Of a stretch of DNA of 64,000 nt, positions 11,892 through 23,712 are shown piece by piece (the stretch's first letter is position 1; the number at the start of each line of letters is the position of its first letter). The notes beneath the pieces are model-generated. The model did no database searches and was not told the origin of the DNA. It saw only the letters and a list, made by a program, of their open reading frames with translations. Made by a program: the position numbers and the translations under genes. Where the stretch lies: assembly GCA_018340805.1 (NCBI GenBank), contig JACMZG010001913.1:35476011-35540010 (forward strand). Reading direction: 5' to 3'. This DNA is from Microvelia longipes (lineage: Eukaryota > Arthropoda > Insecta > Hemiptera > Veliidae).

Positions 11892-12472
11892 AGAGTGCTA
11901 CACTGCAATTGAAATAAGTATAACAAATTTTAATGAAATGAAAGGAAATTAATTTAAACATAAGTGCAGCATTCATATACAATAACAGACAAATCTAGGG
12001 TCAGCGGGAAAAATCACATGAGTCAAATTTTTCATTTTTTTTTATACGATTAAAGTATTTCTTTGACCTTACTTAACCAAACATAAAAACCACTGAAGTC
12101 AAAACTGTTGTTAAATAAAATAAATGAGTAAAAAGTCATTACTAAATCCAAATTTTTATCCCATATGATAAAATAATAATTAATAAGTATAATAATGACT
12201 TGTGTGCTTTTTCCTGCTGACCCCAGAAATAGTACTTCATTAATAATATTCGGAATAGTTCTAGTCAAAAAATACTATAAAGTATTATTTTTAAGACATT
12301 TAAAACTAAATAAGGAGGAAAGAATGCATAATTAGTACAATAGAAGTTCTCCCAATACACGAGCCTTGCTAAGGTTAAGATTTCACTAATACAAATTAAC
12401 TTATTTGCTTCATCTGGTGAAAATAATGAACATCAAATGTTGACTTGTAATGATCCTGGTGAATTCTAGCAT

Positions 12473-13522
12473 TTAAGATGGAGGAGCTTCTATTTGGGGT
12501 TGCTTAGATGAGCCGCATTTTATCTGATTAAACAATTTATCTTTTATCATTTGAGCCATCAAACCATGGATTATTTCAATTGTAGTTTTACAACTATCCT
12601 TTGTAGCTTTTAATAATTTATCTTCCGTTCTTTTTTCATGAGGATCTATCAAAATAAATGCAGATCGACCAATAGCAGCTTCCGACTGCTCTAATTTCTC
12701 TGATAAATCAAATATTTGTCCAGTAGTATAGTCAGCATTGGTAACAAGGCTGGCTGAACTCAACGTATTAACCCAGTACTTATTCCAAAGTGAATCCAAA
12801 AGCCAACGATCAAGTGATGATTTAAAATAAGATACTTCTAAAGAATAGTATTGTTTACAGTGGACTCCAAAATCTTCAATTTTATTTAATGGAATTGTTT
12901 GATACTCAGATGGTTCCTCATTAGGTGGTTTATATCCTTTGGGATACGTCCTAAACGCACCCAAACAAACTTTACCCGCAGAAATAGTTCTTACTGGATC
13001 AATAACGATAGCTACAAAAGGCTCTTGAAAGTTTTGATTTAACATTTGAGTCGAAACATCGATACCAGACAACCAACATCCGTAACCAGGATGGCTGTGG
13101 TACCAACCTATAGCATTTTCTAATCTACCGACTTGTTTAGCACTCTCGATGTAAGCTGTCATGTATTCGTAAGCTTGTGCTTGAGCATTTACTCTTGTTT
13201 CGGTTCCTTCAACAGGTAAAGCGAAACTATCCATAACAATCATAGTGTTGGCGTCAACTTTACCTAATAATAATCCCATAACTTCTAAAGTACCGCCCGA
13301 TCTTGCATGCATCACCATTTTTAAAAGAGCTAACGCTGATATTTTGATATCAGTGAAAAAGTGAGGATCTTTTTCCCAAGGTTTGGCATTTAGAATATCG
13401 TGCTGTTGTTTTCTATCGTACCTGTAAATATCATCTATGTTATTTACCATCTCGATGTTATTTGTCATTTCCCAATTCTTCTGCGCTATCGAGGACTGAG
13501 AATCACTCGAAGTTGAAGCCAT
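12473..13522 (-). CDS. CSN5: COP9 signalosome subunit 5 (JAB1), deneddylase
   Basis: CSN5 is the zinc metalloprotease of the COP9 signalosome; it removes NEDD8 from cullins and so resets cullin-RING ubiquitin ligases in nucleus and cytoplasm. The 349-residue frame is complete (human CSN5 is 334). The MPN+ domain spans roughly residues 56-190. The JAMM motif is intact: Glu80 ([12 protein letters not shown]), then His142, His144 and Asp155 in [14 protein letters not shown], each four beyond the human positions. [10 protein letters not shown] and PWEKDPHFF near the N-terminus and [13 protein letters not shown] after the MPN core are family hallmarks. The start is the first ATG and the protein begins as expected for insect CSN5. 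No intron interrupts the coding region, unusual beside the intron-rich neighbour; this may be the normal structure in the lineage or a retrocopy. No tract or direct repeat clearly marks retroposition. It is convergent with the HTRA2-like gene. Confidence 0.96.
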   Translation of the reverse strand: MASTSSDSQSSIAQKNWEMTNNIEMVNNIDDIYRYDRKQQHDILNAKPWEKDPHFFTDIKISALALLKMVMHARSGGTLEVMGLLLGKVDANTMIVMDSFALPVEGTETRVNAQAQAYEYMTAYIESAKQVGRLENAIGWYHSHPGYGCWLSGIDVSTQMLNQNFQEPFVAIVIDPVRTISAGKVCLGAFRTYPKGYKPPNEEPSEYQTIPLNKIEDFGVHCKQYYSLEVSYFKSSLDRWLLDSLWNKYWVNTLSSASLVTNADYTTGQIFDLSEKLEQSEAAIGRSAFILIDPHEKRTEDKLLKATKDSCKTTIEIIHGLMAQMIKDKLFNQIKCGSSKQPQIEAPPS

Positions 13523-14155
13523 TATTACAGCAACTAAAAATGTTACAACAATAAAATCCTTAGGGGGATCGATGCAAACTATAAAAATACTTGCTTATTC
13601 AACACGAATGTCACACTTAACTACCACATAAAGAATAATACTCAAATAATAAACTCGAGTTAAGAAAGCTTTAGAAATTCCACTGATAAACAACAACGAA
13701 GCCGATGTTCTTTTTCTTCTTCGCTTTATGAACTTCCTCTTTCTCAGCCTATTGTCTTTAACTTAATAAGTCGGACATTACGCACAATTTTTTACGTTTT
13801 TTAGGCTTCTCTTAAAATATATATTACGAACGACACAACTTAACTTAAATTTCTAACTTGATTAAAAAACTAATGTTTTTATTGTTAGTTTTTTATATAT
13901 CTTGTTATAAATATTCTCATTATTATTAGTATTCGTCACCTTAATAAATTAATAATCGTCTTTAAATAAATTAAAAATAAATATTCTCTTTATTTTATCC
14001 TCTTACTAAATGTGGGTATGGAGTGTTCTTTCGGACAGAATATTGATTGAGCTATTTTTATTTATTTCCTACACAGTGTACTCGTAAATGAAGCATTTAT
14101 ATTTGATTAGGCAGTGGATAGACATCATATTCAAAGTTTTCCAAAATAAAGCTGC
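13523..14155. other. Upstream region of CSN5
   Basis: This is AT-rich non-coding DNA that should contain the CSN5 promoter and 5' UTR on the minus strand. No core promoter motif stands out. Pyrimidine-rich sequence at 13705-13750 and a cluster of short ATTA/TTAT words beyond 13850 are the only features seen. Confidence 0.4.
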
Positions 14156-14159
14156 TTCC

Positions 14160-14625
14160 TAGCAAGATGGCCGCCGGAATGCTAACTCTGTGTCAGAAAT
14201 CCTTATGCTCGGGCAAAACACGCAACGAAATCGAGCATATGGTCAATATGCTTCATCCATCCATCCCGCTGCAAAAATAACCAATGGGATAAACGCTGGT
14301 TACGTTTATCCCGCCAGTTTTTTACTTCTTATAGGGATCCTAACGAGCAAAAATAATGCAACATATTATATAAATCACGAAGTTTGGATAAAAAATGTTT
14401 GTATAACCTCAAATAAAAGAGGTAAGCAAGATTCCTGCAGCGGAGGCGAGAGAAAAAATGAAATGAAAAATCTTTATTGCTCTTATTTACAATATTCATA
14501 CACAGCAGTTTTTAAGAATTATTTAGAGCTCTTCAGTAACAACTTGATTTTGTTGTTACTGGTACATGTGTTATTAGTGGAGCTGCCTGCCCTAAGTTGC
14601 AGTGTCTTTCATGTTGTTTAGCATT
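14160..14625 (+). other. Palindrome-rich segment with an unassigned 143-codon frame
   Basis: The sequence AAGATGGCCGCCGGAATGC at 14165 is followed by ATGCTCG ... CGAGCAT, a perfect 10-bp stem GGGATAAACG/CGTTTATCCC (about 14287-14313) and CAGTAACAAC ... GTTGTTACTG (about 14535-14562). An open frame (14190-14621) runs through all of these, with a hydrophobic C-terminal third. Because it crosses three palindromes and has no recognisable family, I regard the frame as fortuitous inside an unclassified element. Confidence 0.3.
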
Positions 14626-15289
14626 ACAATTTGCATTGTGATGTAAACATTCCTTTATTTTAGAAAGAAAAAACTTAAAATAAAAATACCTTTAAAAAGA
14701 TGTATAAAAAAGAGAAAAATAGCCTTTATGTGAGCAATGATTAAAGATTTTAATTATCTTTAATCCTAACTTACATATTAAGATTTAATATCTTATCAGG
14801 TGGGTGTGTGTTGTCTTTGAGGTGTCACATTGACTTTAGGTAACCTACTAATGAAAATAAGACTAACCTATAATTGACCAATCTTTTTTTAAATAACTAA
14901 AAATAAATAAATAACTAAATAGAGATAAGACTTTACTATATACTGACAAATTAAAAGGTCAATTTATAATTTTAATTTTAGAATTGATTAACTCGGAGTT
15001 TTCAAGTAGCCATGACTGGAGCTTTTTATAGGAGCAGCTTTATTATGAAGAATGTCGGTATAAACCAAGGATTGCAATAACTGCCGTAAAGTTGACCAAT
15101 TTAGACAAAATTTGGTGTGCGTTTAGGACTAATTACATGTCTCGCTGGAAAGCTCTAACTGAGCAGAGAAGAAAAGTATACATACAATTTTCGCAATATT
15201 CAACATGACCAACGCAATTTAAAGAAATATAAATAATGAGTTTTTACATTTTTCTTAGCATCAAATAAATATGTTAATTCCTTTAGACA

Positions 15290-15995
15290 TTTAGTGAGCG
15301 AAGCAAGTTCCTTCACAGATATTAAATGAGGGTTTTATCAACCTAATAAACGCGAAGCGAGCCTTATTACATTTTTATTATTATCTATTTTTATTAAGCT
15401 CCTATTTTATCCTATTATACTTAAGCAATTTTGCAAAAGAGCGAACCAAGCTCTTTTAATATACCTAATAGGGGTGTTTTGTTAATAAAAAGGTGTAATG
15501 GCTGGAACCGGTCTCAATTTTCGTAAATACCTTCCTGAACAAGGATCTGCAATTCTGCCGACTCGTATTGGATGGGTGTCCCAGGCAGAACGCACTTTAG
15601 GGTCAAAGGTTCTGCCTGGACACCCATCCGATACGAGCCGGCAGAATTGCAGATCCTTGTTCAGGAAGGTATTTACGAAAAATTGAGACCGGTTCCAGTC
15701 ATTAACTTTTTATTACAAAACACTCCTGGGCTCTTGGTCTAATATTACATTTTATAAATTTTTCCAGCGAAGCGAGCCTCACTGCATATATTTGCAAATA
15801 CATTTATGGCAATCTAGGGAGCGAAGCGAGTTATTATAAATATAGGGGCTTTATTCGGACCTTTATTACTTTACAACCATATACTTGCATACCTATATAT
15901 ATTTTCCAATCAAGCAAGCAATGTCAACTTCTATTGTATACATTTAAAGCAATCTAGCGAGCGATGTGAGCCTTTGCATATATTAGATTACTATA
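15290..15995 (+). repeat. Degenerate GCGAGCGAAGCGAGCC-containing repeats
   Basis: The motif recurs irregularly in variants near 15297, 15351, 15440, 15770, 15819 and 15957, usually followed by CCTTT or TTATTA and an AT-rich spacer with TATATTTA. The same arrangement is found at 21880-22445. It looks like a decayed tandem array with variable spacing. Confidence 0.55.
15471..15726. repeat. Long near-perfect foldback, 256 bp
   Basis: Arms 15471-15591 and 15609-15726 are almost exact inverted copies over about 120 bp, with a 17-base loop. The ends read GGGGTGTTTTGT and ACAAAACACTCC. The arms are markedly less AT-rich than their surroundings (CTGAACAAGGATCTGCAATT, GGATGGGTGTCCCAGGCAG). A 62-codon frame across it is a by-product of the palindrome. 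No clear target duplication was found. Confidence 0.85.
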
Positions 15996-15997
15996 TA

Positions 15998-15998
<1 letters not shown>

Positions 15999-16079
<81 letters not shown>
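15999..16079. repeat. (TA)n microsatellite
   Basis: An uninterrupted TA run of about 80 bases, followed by diverged TATG/TGTG units to about 16115. Confidence 0.95.
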
Positions 16080-16083
<4 letters not shown>

Positions 16084-16565
16084 TATGTATGTATTATGTA
16101 TGTGTTGTGTGTGTGGTATAAAAGGTTTTTTTTACTTAATTTTTTAAAAACTATTATCACGGAGTACTTAGAACCAGAGGCCCCACCTATATGGGAGATT
16201 TGGTAAGGCTAGTTCTACCCCACCCTCACATTTCTAGAAAATTTTCTTCTGTACAGTGTCGCTCTCAGTAGCAACATGTTTAACTTTGGATAATAAAAAG
16301 AGACAACCAATTTTGCGATATATCTATCTTTGTCTTTAGATGTTCATCACATCAACTACTTCTTCTACCTGATCCAACCTACCTTGAACAATTTTCACAA
16401 GAGCATTTAAATGGATTTACTTTAAGTTCCACAAACCTAAGAGATGGTTCTTACTATGATATTTTTTTCTTTCATCGTAATGTTATATATACAATGATTT
16501 AATGTTGCAATTTAATCTTCCTCCAATATTTATTGTTAGAATCATAATAATAATTTTAAAATAAT

Positions 16566-17037
16566 CTGGCGCGGTGGTCCGCTTGTCGGGCGAATTTCCT
16601 TCGATGTGTGTTTCCGTGCTTAACAACAATAATGTGGAACGATCATTTTTATAGTTTCTCACATTATATAAGTTTTACAACTACTAAATAAATAATTCCG
16701 GCGCGGTGGTCCGCTGTCGGGCGAATTTTATTTAGGATGCGTGTTTCCGTGCTAAACAACCCATTTCTTGCTTATGAAAGAACTATGCCCGTTGCGTGGT
16801 TCCGGTTCATGCTTTAGAACCTAAGCAGTTACTCAATTGTCAAGCACTGCTCGTAACTCATTTGTCTGTATTTTTCAAAGAAAATGCGCATAAATTACCA
16901 TTAGTTGTAGAAAACTATGCGTGAAAGTTAGAAGTACGTACGCATTATTTGAACTAGTTTAAAGCTTAGTTACTTATCTTTAAGCTAGTCAGTTATTTTA
17001 AAGGTTTAGCGCATTTCCTTAGGAAAATACAGACCAA
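16566..17037 (+). repeat. Family B repeat, copy 1
   Basis: CTGGCGCGGTGGTCCGC at 16566 and a second, shortened head (CCGGCGCGGTGGTCCGC) at about 16700 are each followed by GTGTTTCCGTGCT. The body contains CAAGCACTGCTCGTAACTCA and ends near AAATACAGACCAAG. The same order occurs at 48302, 53599 and 57264. Confidence 0.8.
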
Positions 17038-17064
17038 GAAGAGAAAAGAAGAGAAAAAATATAA

Positions 17065-17170
17065 TCCGTTCGAAAGATAGAGTGTTTACTAGAAAGTGTC
17101 TAGAAATACATATATGTAATATATATAATATATATAATATATATATATAATAATATATATATTATATATA

Positions 17171-17226
<56 letters not shown>

Positions 17227-17395
17227 ATATATGTTAAGTATATATATACATAAAGTTCGCGAAACGTATTTATCGTCATTAGGACCTCTGAAACGGATTT
17301 GTTCGTGGTCCGAGGTTCGAATTCCGCCATGACGTCTATCCTATTAGCGAATTTTATTCCCAAAGGAAATTCGCTAAAATATATGTACATATTGA
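17065..17395 (+). repeat. Repeat with internal (TA)n and tRNA-like end
   Basis: CGAAAGATAGAGTGTTTACT, then a TA-rich block (17108-17245), then CGTCATTAGGACCTCTGAAACGG and GAGGTTCGAATTCCGCC (B-box-like). The same three parts occur in reverse at 52545-52855. CGTCAT and ATGACG bracket the tRNA-like part like an acceptor stem, but no good A box is seen. Confidence 0.65.
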
Positions 17396-17739
17396 CACTT
17401 GTAATAATTTTATTTTTAAATGTAAATATTCATTTTCAAATCGTACTCTGGGAATGTTTAAACTAATTTATGATACGCTTACGTACAATCATTACAAGCA
17501 GGCCTGGAAAAGATTTCGCCCCCCCCCTCAACGAAGTAAATTTCTGTCTAGATTGGTTTTCGTTTTATTCTCAGTGATTACTCATACAGCACTGCTTACG
17601 CTCAATGCTGCTTAACTTTTATGATCGAACAAAATCATGATATACTTAATGTATTTTAAACGAAACTTATGTAAGTCTTATACATGGCTACATGCGTCTA
17701 AATCTCAATCCAATCGCATCGAAATTTTAACTAAGACAT

Positions 17740-18240
17740 TATTCAGGTTAATGACGTCATAAAAATATTTTTTTCCTAACAGAACAACTACAGCTATAGA
17801 CTGATTTTTATACAAAGTTTTAACTCTCTAGCATATAATCACTAGAAGTTACGATGATAATAGACAAATACACACACAAACCACTCATGAGGTCTTCGAG
17901 ACCTTCATGAGTGGTTTCATGACCTTTCTTGAAAACACCTGAGGCGGATAATGTCAGTGTCATCCCAGTTGAAATTAAACGGATGTATTTACATTTAGAG
18001 GACGAGCGAAGCGAGTCCGAAGACGTGTTACAGCATACATTTGGCGTATCGACTTCGACCGGTTTCATTCGATTCAGTGTCTCAAAAGACATTAACATCA
18101 ACCTTTTTTGCGGCAAAAAATGTTAACCCTGAATTTGGCCGATTTTTTGAAAATTTTGCTGACTCAGCAAACCGGGTTAATGACGTCACAAAAACCTGGT
18201 TTTTAATAGGGTTCGTGTCCTCCCGAAGGTTGAGTTATCA
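17740..18240. repeat. Fused family C / family P repeats with hairpin
   Basis: Two partial C elements meet head to head, giving the stem AAACCACTCATGAGGTC (17878) with its complement ending about 17917. From 18025 the sequence (GTATCGACTTCGACCGG, then GACTCAGCAAACCGGGTTAA) is the reverse of 52885-53075, here called P. GACGAGCGAAGCGAGTCCGA lies at about 18001. Confidence 0.65.
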
Positions 18241-18699
18241 AGAGTTCAGTTACATTTTTTATTTTTCTTTAATTTTCAGAAAAATGCAACTGTTTTTTAA
18301 TAAACAATTAAACTGTTTATGAAGTGAATGTATACTTTTTATTTAGGAAATTTTCTTGTTTCCAACGGTATTCATAACTTATTTGCATTATTTATACTTA
18401 GGGAGGTAAAGCATGTTTTTCAAACCAACATATGCCACCCAAACAAAATGATGAAATTTGACCTTTGTGGGAGAACGGTTGAGAATTGAGCCCTGGCCAA
18501 TACCGTGTTTTTTGTAGCTCTTAGGGCATAGAATCATCCCATTCATTTTCTTACATATATCACCAAACACCCTTTGGTTGTGTTGTGTTGGGGGCACTAT
18601 ATAGTGAGACAAACACAAATTCTAATTATAAATTTATTTTTCATTTGCTTGTATTTTGCGATGTAATGCTAATATTCCCATTTAAGAAAAGTCGTATTT

Positions 18700-19500
18700 A
18701 CAATTTAAAAAGTCGGCTACGGAGTACCTCGGAACTTTTCCTCATTATACATCGGATTCGCTACGATTATCCTCCCTGCTTCGATCGTCCTCAGGAATAC
18801 ACTTCTTCAAATGTATACTGCAACATGCCTTGCTTTGCTCGTCTTCAGATAGTAAATGCATCCATATCATTCTGAGCGGTCACCCATACAGCACTGACCA
18901 CGTTCAATGTTCCTTAATTTTTATTTATTTATTATTAAGGTGCTTAAAACTAAGGTGACAAACAGATAAAATACATATTAATTTTTATGATGCAACAAAA
19001 ATCATAAATATACTTGTATTGAAACGGAAATATTAGTAGGGAATAATACAAATTTCAACTCAATTGAACCATTTCCTGATTTTTTTCCATTTTTTTAACA
19101 AACATATACAAGTCATTCAAAAAAATAACTAACGCTGATAATGAGATGAAACTTGGGATATATGTTAAAATTATGCATAGTCACATGCGTTTATGAAAAT
19201 TTTTAATTTTTCCCAATAAGTCGTTATTGCGGATTAATGACGTCATTAAAAAAAATATTTTCTAAATAGCATAACTACAGCAGTAGACTGACCTTTGCGT
19301 ACTCTCTAGCATAAATACACTGGGCTCTACGATGATAACAGACACACACACACATACAGACAGTTAACTTTGCTAAAACCACTCAGGAGGCCTTAAAAGC
19401 GCTGAAACGGATAATTCCGGTTTAATCCCGGTTTTGGATTTTTTTGCAAGCACATACTTTCCCTATATACCTACGGTATATATTTGTTACGCCATTCTTC
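18700..19500 (-). repeat. Family C repeat, minus orientation
   Basis: It runs from CGGAGTACCTCGGAACTTTT, through AATGACGTCATTA and ACGATGATAACAGACACACA, to TTTAATCCCGGTTTTGGATT and GCAAGCACATACTTTCCC. The order is shared with 32500-33245 and, reversed, with 27595-28365 and 39800-40365. No coding capacity is seen. Confidence 0.7.
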
Positions 19501-21480
19501 ATAATTTCGGACTAAGTGATAAAGTAAGCAATCAATTTTATATTTATAACATTTTTTAAAAATTAGAAACAAGTCAAGAGTGATTTATACAAAAATAAAG
19601 AAGTTACATAAAATTAAAATTTCAAAATTAATTTAAATTGTCGTACGAAATATTAAGAACATCTTAGCACGATGCTGCTTGACACTTTCCATCTATCATA
19701 AACCCTAGATATACCACTTTTTTGATATCTTCATTAATTTCGGACAATGGCCGATTCAAAGATACATTTGAAATTCTCCAGTGCTCTGCGGCTATAATAA
19801 ATTGAGAGCTGTAATTAAGGTAATAATTTTTTCGAAATTTAACTACATCATATCAAAAAATCATAAGATTTTATCAATTTTCCGTGGAGTTATGGTGGTA
19901 AAATCAGAATAATATCGTGAAGAAGAAACAATTTTTAGATTGTTTACGTTACAAAAATGAAATATGGCTCATTTTTAACTTCAAATCCTTTGTTAATGAT
20001 TTTAAATAGAAAGTAAACCAATAAAAATTAATTTTTAGACAATATACCAAGCTTTGAACTTTATTTGCAAGATTTTTTTTTATATTTTGTATTTCTACCA
20101 AGATATTAACGTAAATATGAAAAAGGGGGTACGTTTTGGTCCACTATGATCGCAGCCTTGTAGCAAATTTAAGGGGCTTTTCTTTGAGTTATCCCTAAAC
20201 ATGTCCAAACAGATTCCCAAAATAAATGTGAACTATATTGATTTTTTGCAAAAAAAAAAAACCGGTCGCTGACTAGACTGTTAAGCGTGTTTTTCAAATA
20301 TGTTTCAGTTTAATTAACTTATTCAAATAAGTTCCCTTTAATATTCTGCTTATTCATTTTCATTTTTTAAACTCCATTTTCCTACTCTGACCTATAATAA
20401 TTAATGTAAACCGGGAAAGTATGTTATATTTTCGTAAATTCTTAGAAATAAAGCGCGATGTTTTAAATTTGATAATTAATTATTTTTATTACTGTTTCAA
20501 AGAAATGATATGTGCTTAACTTAAACAGTAAGTTATTGATTAAATATGAATTTATTAATAAGGTAATGCAAAGAGGGTTCCTATCAAGCCTAAATTTTAC
20601 CTAATGTCCGAAAAATTTACTTGATTTCATTTATCCACCTGAAAGTGTTTCGCAAGTCCACTGAAACCTTTTCAAGGTTGTGAAATACTAACATTTTAAG
20701 CAATGAAACCCCTGATAACACCCTTGATATTGGATATCAAAGTTAAAAAATTATCTTAAAATTAAACGTCACAAAGGATGTAAATAGGGAATTTGCATGC
20801 ATTTATTACCATCAGCAACAGTTGACCTATTTTTAAATACAATCTTGTAGTGAAAAGCTAGTGAAGGCCTAAGTTTTTTGTTGGATACAATAATATATAA
20901 TTACCAGATTTTTGTCTGTAAAAAATATTAGTATCAACATATTTTTGATGAAAATCTATTATTTAACATAACTTAGCAAATAATATTAACCTAGTGAAAA
21001 ACAGGTAAGGAAATTATGATTAAAAACTGTTAGAGGGTTAAAAGAAATGCAAGTTATTATTGAAAGTATTAAAATTAGAGATATAAGTTAAAAAGATTAG
21101 ATCTAACACTTTTATCTTATATTTTTCACAATAATATTTGTGTGAAGGTATTATAGATAAAATTCCCATCCTTAAAAAATTGTAAAAACCAATATGCAAT
21201 AATAAATGAATTACAATAGACATGGTAAGAGGATTAAGGATTAGGGGTATAAGATGTTAACCAGAGAAGTATGGCAGATAAGGGATGGAACCAAAGGTTG
21301 TTGACCATTACAGGAGATATCTCAGTGTGAGGTGTGTAGTTTGCTTGTGTGTGTACGGAGTATGAGTCAGTAGCGCAATCCATTGAGGAAGTACGCAACT
21401 ACTCCAAAACGACTGTGCTGCATCCTGGTGCCGAAGTACGAAAATCACCTTTAAACTAGACAAAAAAAATCCCATGAGGT
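19500..21480. other. No gene or clear repeat seen
   Basis: AT-rich unique-looking sequence with no recognisable protein, RNA gene or inverted repeat. Confidence 0.4.
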
Positions 21481-21790
21481 GGTTCGTCTCTAATAGTCTC
21501 TGCTATTATCAAGGAAGGTGGAGACAAAGCGTTTTGTTACTTAAATGTTTAATATTGGATGATGACGTTTCTTTGATTGATTCTTTTAATGATTGATTTG
21601 TTAAACATACATAGCAGTTACAAGTGTTAATATTTCAGCCTAACCTAAATACATCATGAAGATTTGTAATTTTTTGAAATGTTTGTGGGATCATTTTTGT
21701 GGGTTGATGATGTCACACATATTTCATAAACAATAGGGTTCTGGACATTATCAAGTTTCATAAACGAGTCCCATAGAAACGTTTAGTCTA
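21480..21790 (+). repeat. Dispersed repeats L and M, adjoining
   Basis: CAAGGAAGGTGGAGACAAAG and ACAAAGCGTTTTGTTACTTA (about 21508-21545) are reversed at 25925-26010 (L). ATTTTTTGAAATG and CATAAACAATAGGGTTCTGG (about 21668-21745) match the repeat in the second PDZ intron (M). GTCCCATAGAAACG at about 21768 is reversed near 61110. Confidence 0.5.
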
Positions 21791-21798
21791 GGAACGAA

Positions 21799-21830
21799 TA
21801 TATATATATATTATAATATATATATATAAT

Positions 21831-21873
<43 letters not shown>

Positions 21874-22445
21874 TATATGTATCTTAGCGAGCGAAGCGTG
21901 CCTTATTTGATTAATATAATTTGATATATTAGCAAACTTTCAAGCAAGAAATTTCTTATTTGCCCGTATTGCATTAGAACCCTATATTTCCATTAATATT
22001 TATAGTATTTAGCTAGAAGGGAAGCTAGTCTCTTTTTTTAACCATTTATATATTTATAGCATTCCAAGAAAATCCGTTTTTATGTACCTAGTTTTACACC
22101 AATTTTATGAGCGTTGCGAGCCTTTGCATATGTTGGCATAAATGTTTATAGTAATCCAGCGAGCCCTTTTTAATGTACCTATAATTTAATATTTTAGCAA
22201 TGTTGCGAGCCTTTATGCATACTGACTTAAACTTATACTTGCATACTATGCTTAATACTTATAGCGAGCGAAGCGAGTCTCTTTTTCTAGATCCACGCAT
22301 ATATTCATAGAAATCTAGCAAAAAAAGCGAACCGCTTTTGCCTATTGAGAGCGAAGTGACCCTTTATTTCTTCTTTTATAGCTAAGCGATTCTTATTTAT
22401 TCATTTTTTATCCTATCTAGCGAGCGAAGCGAACCTCTTAGTAAT
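21799..22445 (+). repeat. (TA)n block followed by GAGCGAAGCGAG array
   Basis: After about 80 bases of TA/AAT repeats come irregular units with GCGAGCGAAGCGTGCC (about 21890), GAGCGTTGCGAGCC (about 22110), AGCGAGCGAAGCGAGTC (about 22262) and GCGAGCGAAGCGAACC (about 22420), each followed by a T-rich run. It is the same kind of array as 15290-15995, which also lies beside a long TA tract. Confidence 0.55.
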
Positions 22446-22449
22446 TTGA

Positions 22450-23390
22450 TGTATTTTATAATAACTGAATTTGATGTATTTTTTATGTGTTTTTATTTAA
22501 AGATCTTTGCTCAGATCTTATTATCTAAACTGATATGATTCGGTCAACTTTATTCTCTTGAAAAATTGTTGCGAATTCGATCAATCTCTTTTGAGTACCA
22601 AGTCGTGTGTCACAGTGATATACAGGAACTTTAAACAATAGTACATATTTTGCATATCAAGCAAAACACGCGTTAAAAACTGATTTCGGAATATGTTTCA
22701 ATATTTCCGATCTATATTTTCCTGGGAATGAAAAGTTTTTCTAACCTTACATATCCAAGGGTCTAAAGAAGGAAAAAATTGCATGACCTCTATTGTTCAC
22801 TTTTAAATCTTTTAGAAATTTTATAGAAACAATTTTATGGTTCAGAAGTATTTTGAAACTTATTGTTTTCTTCAACTAGAGAAAAGAAATCAATAGAGAC
22901 TGGCTCGAGTACCATATTTCTGAGAAAAGTCTTTAATAAATTCGCAAGATTTTAAAATGACTTAATAGACTCTTGAAAAATCAAGTACTAGAAAAGAACA
23001 AAAAGATGCTTAATTAGATAAGTGAACTCATTTAATATTCCAGAGTAAGCTTATTTACTCCGAGAAAACTTTTCATTATTACTTAAATTGCTTGTACTTA
23101 ATAAGCATCCTGCAAGTAAAGAATCAACATTTAAAGTTTATAAGATGTCACTTTTGTTACACACTTAACCTATATTAGCTAATTATTAAATCAGAATAAA
23201 AATAGAAATATTACCTTGTACTAAGGAGCTTAGTAGTATACTCTTTTCTTTACTCTTTGCAAGTACTTTTAACTTGAAGTACTGCCTTCGTTAAGAACAA
23301 AAACTTAAAGTTTTTAAGTTACAAAGTACAACAAAAACTACTGCTGCTAGCAACAAGAATTCTATACGACAATGATGTGAACATAGAAAT
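22450..23390. other. No gene seen
   Basis: AT-rich, without motifs or inverted repeats that I can support. Confidence 0.4.
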
Positions 23391-23559
23391 ATTATTACTA
23401 GAGGGGCCCTATAGGTTTAATTTTGAAACATCGAAAAAGTAACCTGACCAACTGCTGATAAATAAAATTCAATTATCAGTAACTTATACAGTACAGCATT
23501 AAAAATACAAATCAAAATACAAGCAATGTGCGGGAAGCCGAATATAATTGATTTATTAT

Positions 23560-23712
23560 AACCTTAGTTCAATCTTCGAGGAGGTTTCAGTAAGGTTACA
23601 CAGAGCCCCTGAGACCCCCCCCCCAAAAAAAAAAAAAGTTTCAAGCCTCTCAATGTAATGAGATAGGCCCCTCTAGTATATATCTATAGATGTATAGATA
23701 TATCTCTATAAA
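23560..23712 (+). repeat. Family K repeat, copy 1
   Basis: ACACAGAGCCCCTGAGA, GAGATAGGCCCCTCTAG and TATATCTATAGAT are shared in order with 26190-26320 and, reversed, 37733-37855. A homopolymer C then A run interrupts it at 23615-23637. Just downstream, AGTCAGCAAAC and GTTTGCTGACT (23826-23853) form a perfect 11-bp stem-loop. Confidence 0.65.

Noticed and set aside
14190..14621. 143-codon frame as a new membrane protein
   Set aside because: It crosses three perfect palindromes and shows no family resemblance.
17100..17390. Tyr/Ile-rich open frame
   Set aside because: It is a translation of a TA microsatellite; the same applies to frames at 25924-26196 and 52594-52909.
19127..19146. CTGATAATGAGATGAAAC as a hammerhead core in family C
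   Set aside because: The core base after CTGAT is wrong, and other C copies vary at these positions without compensating pairs.
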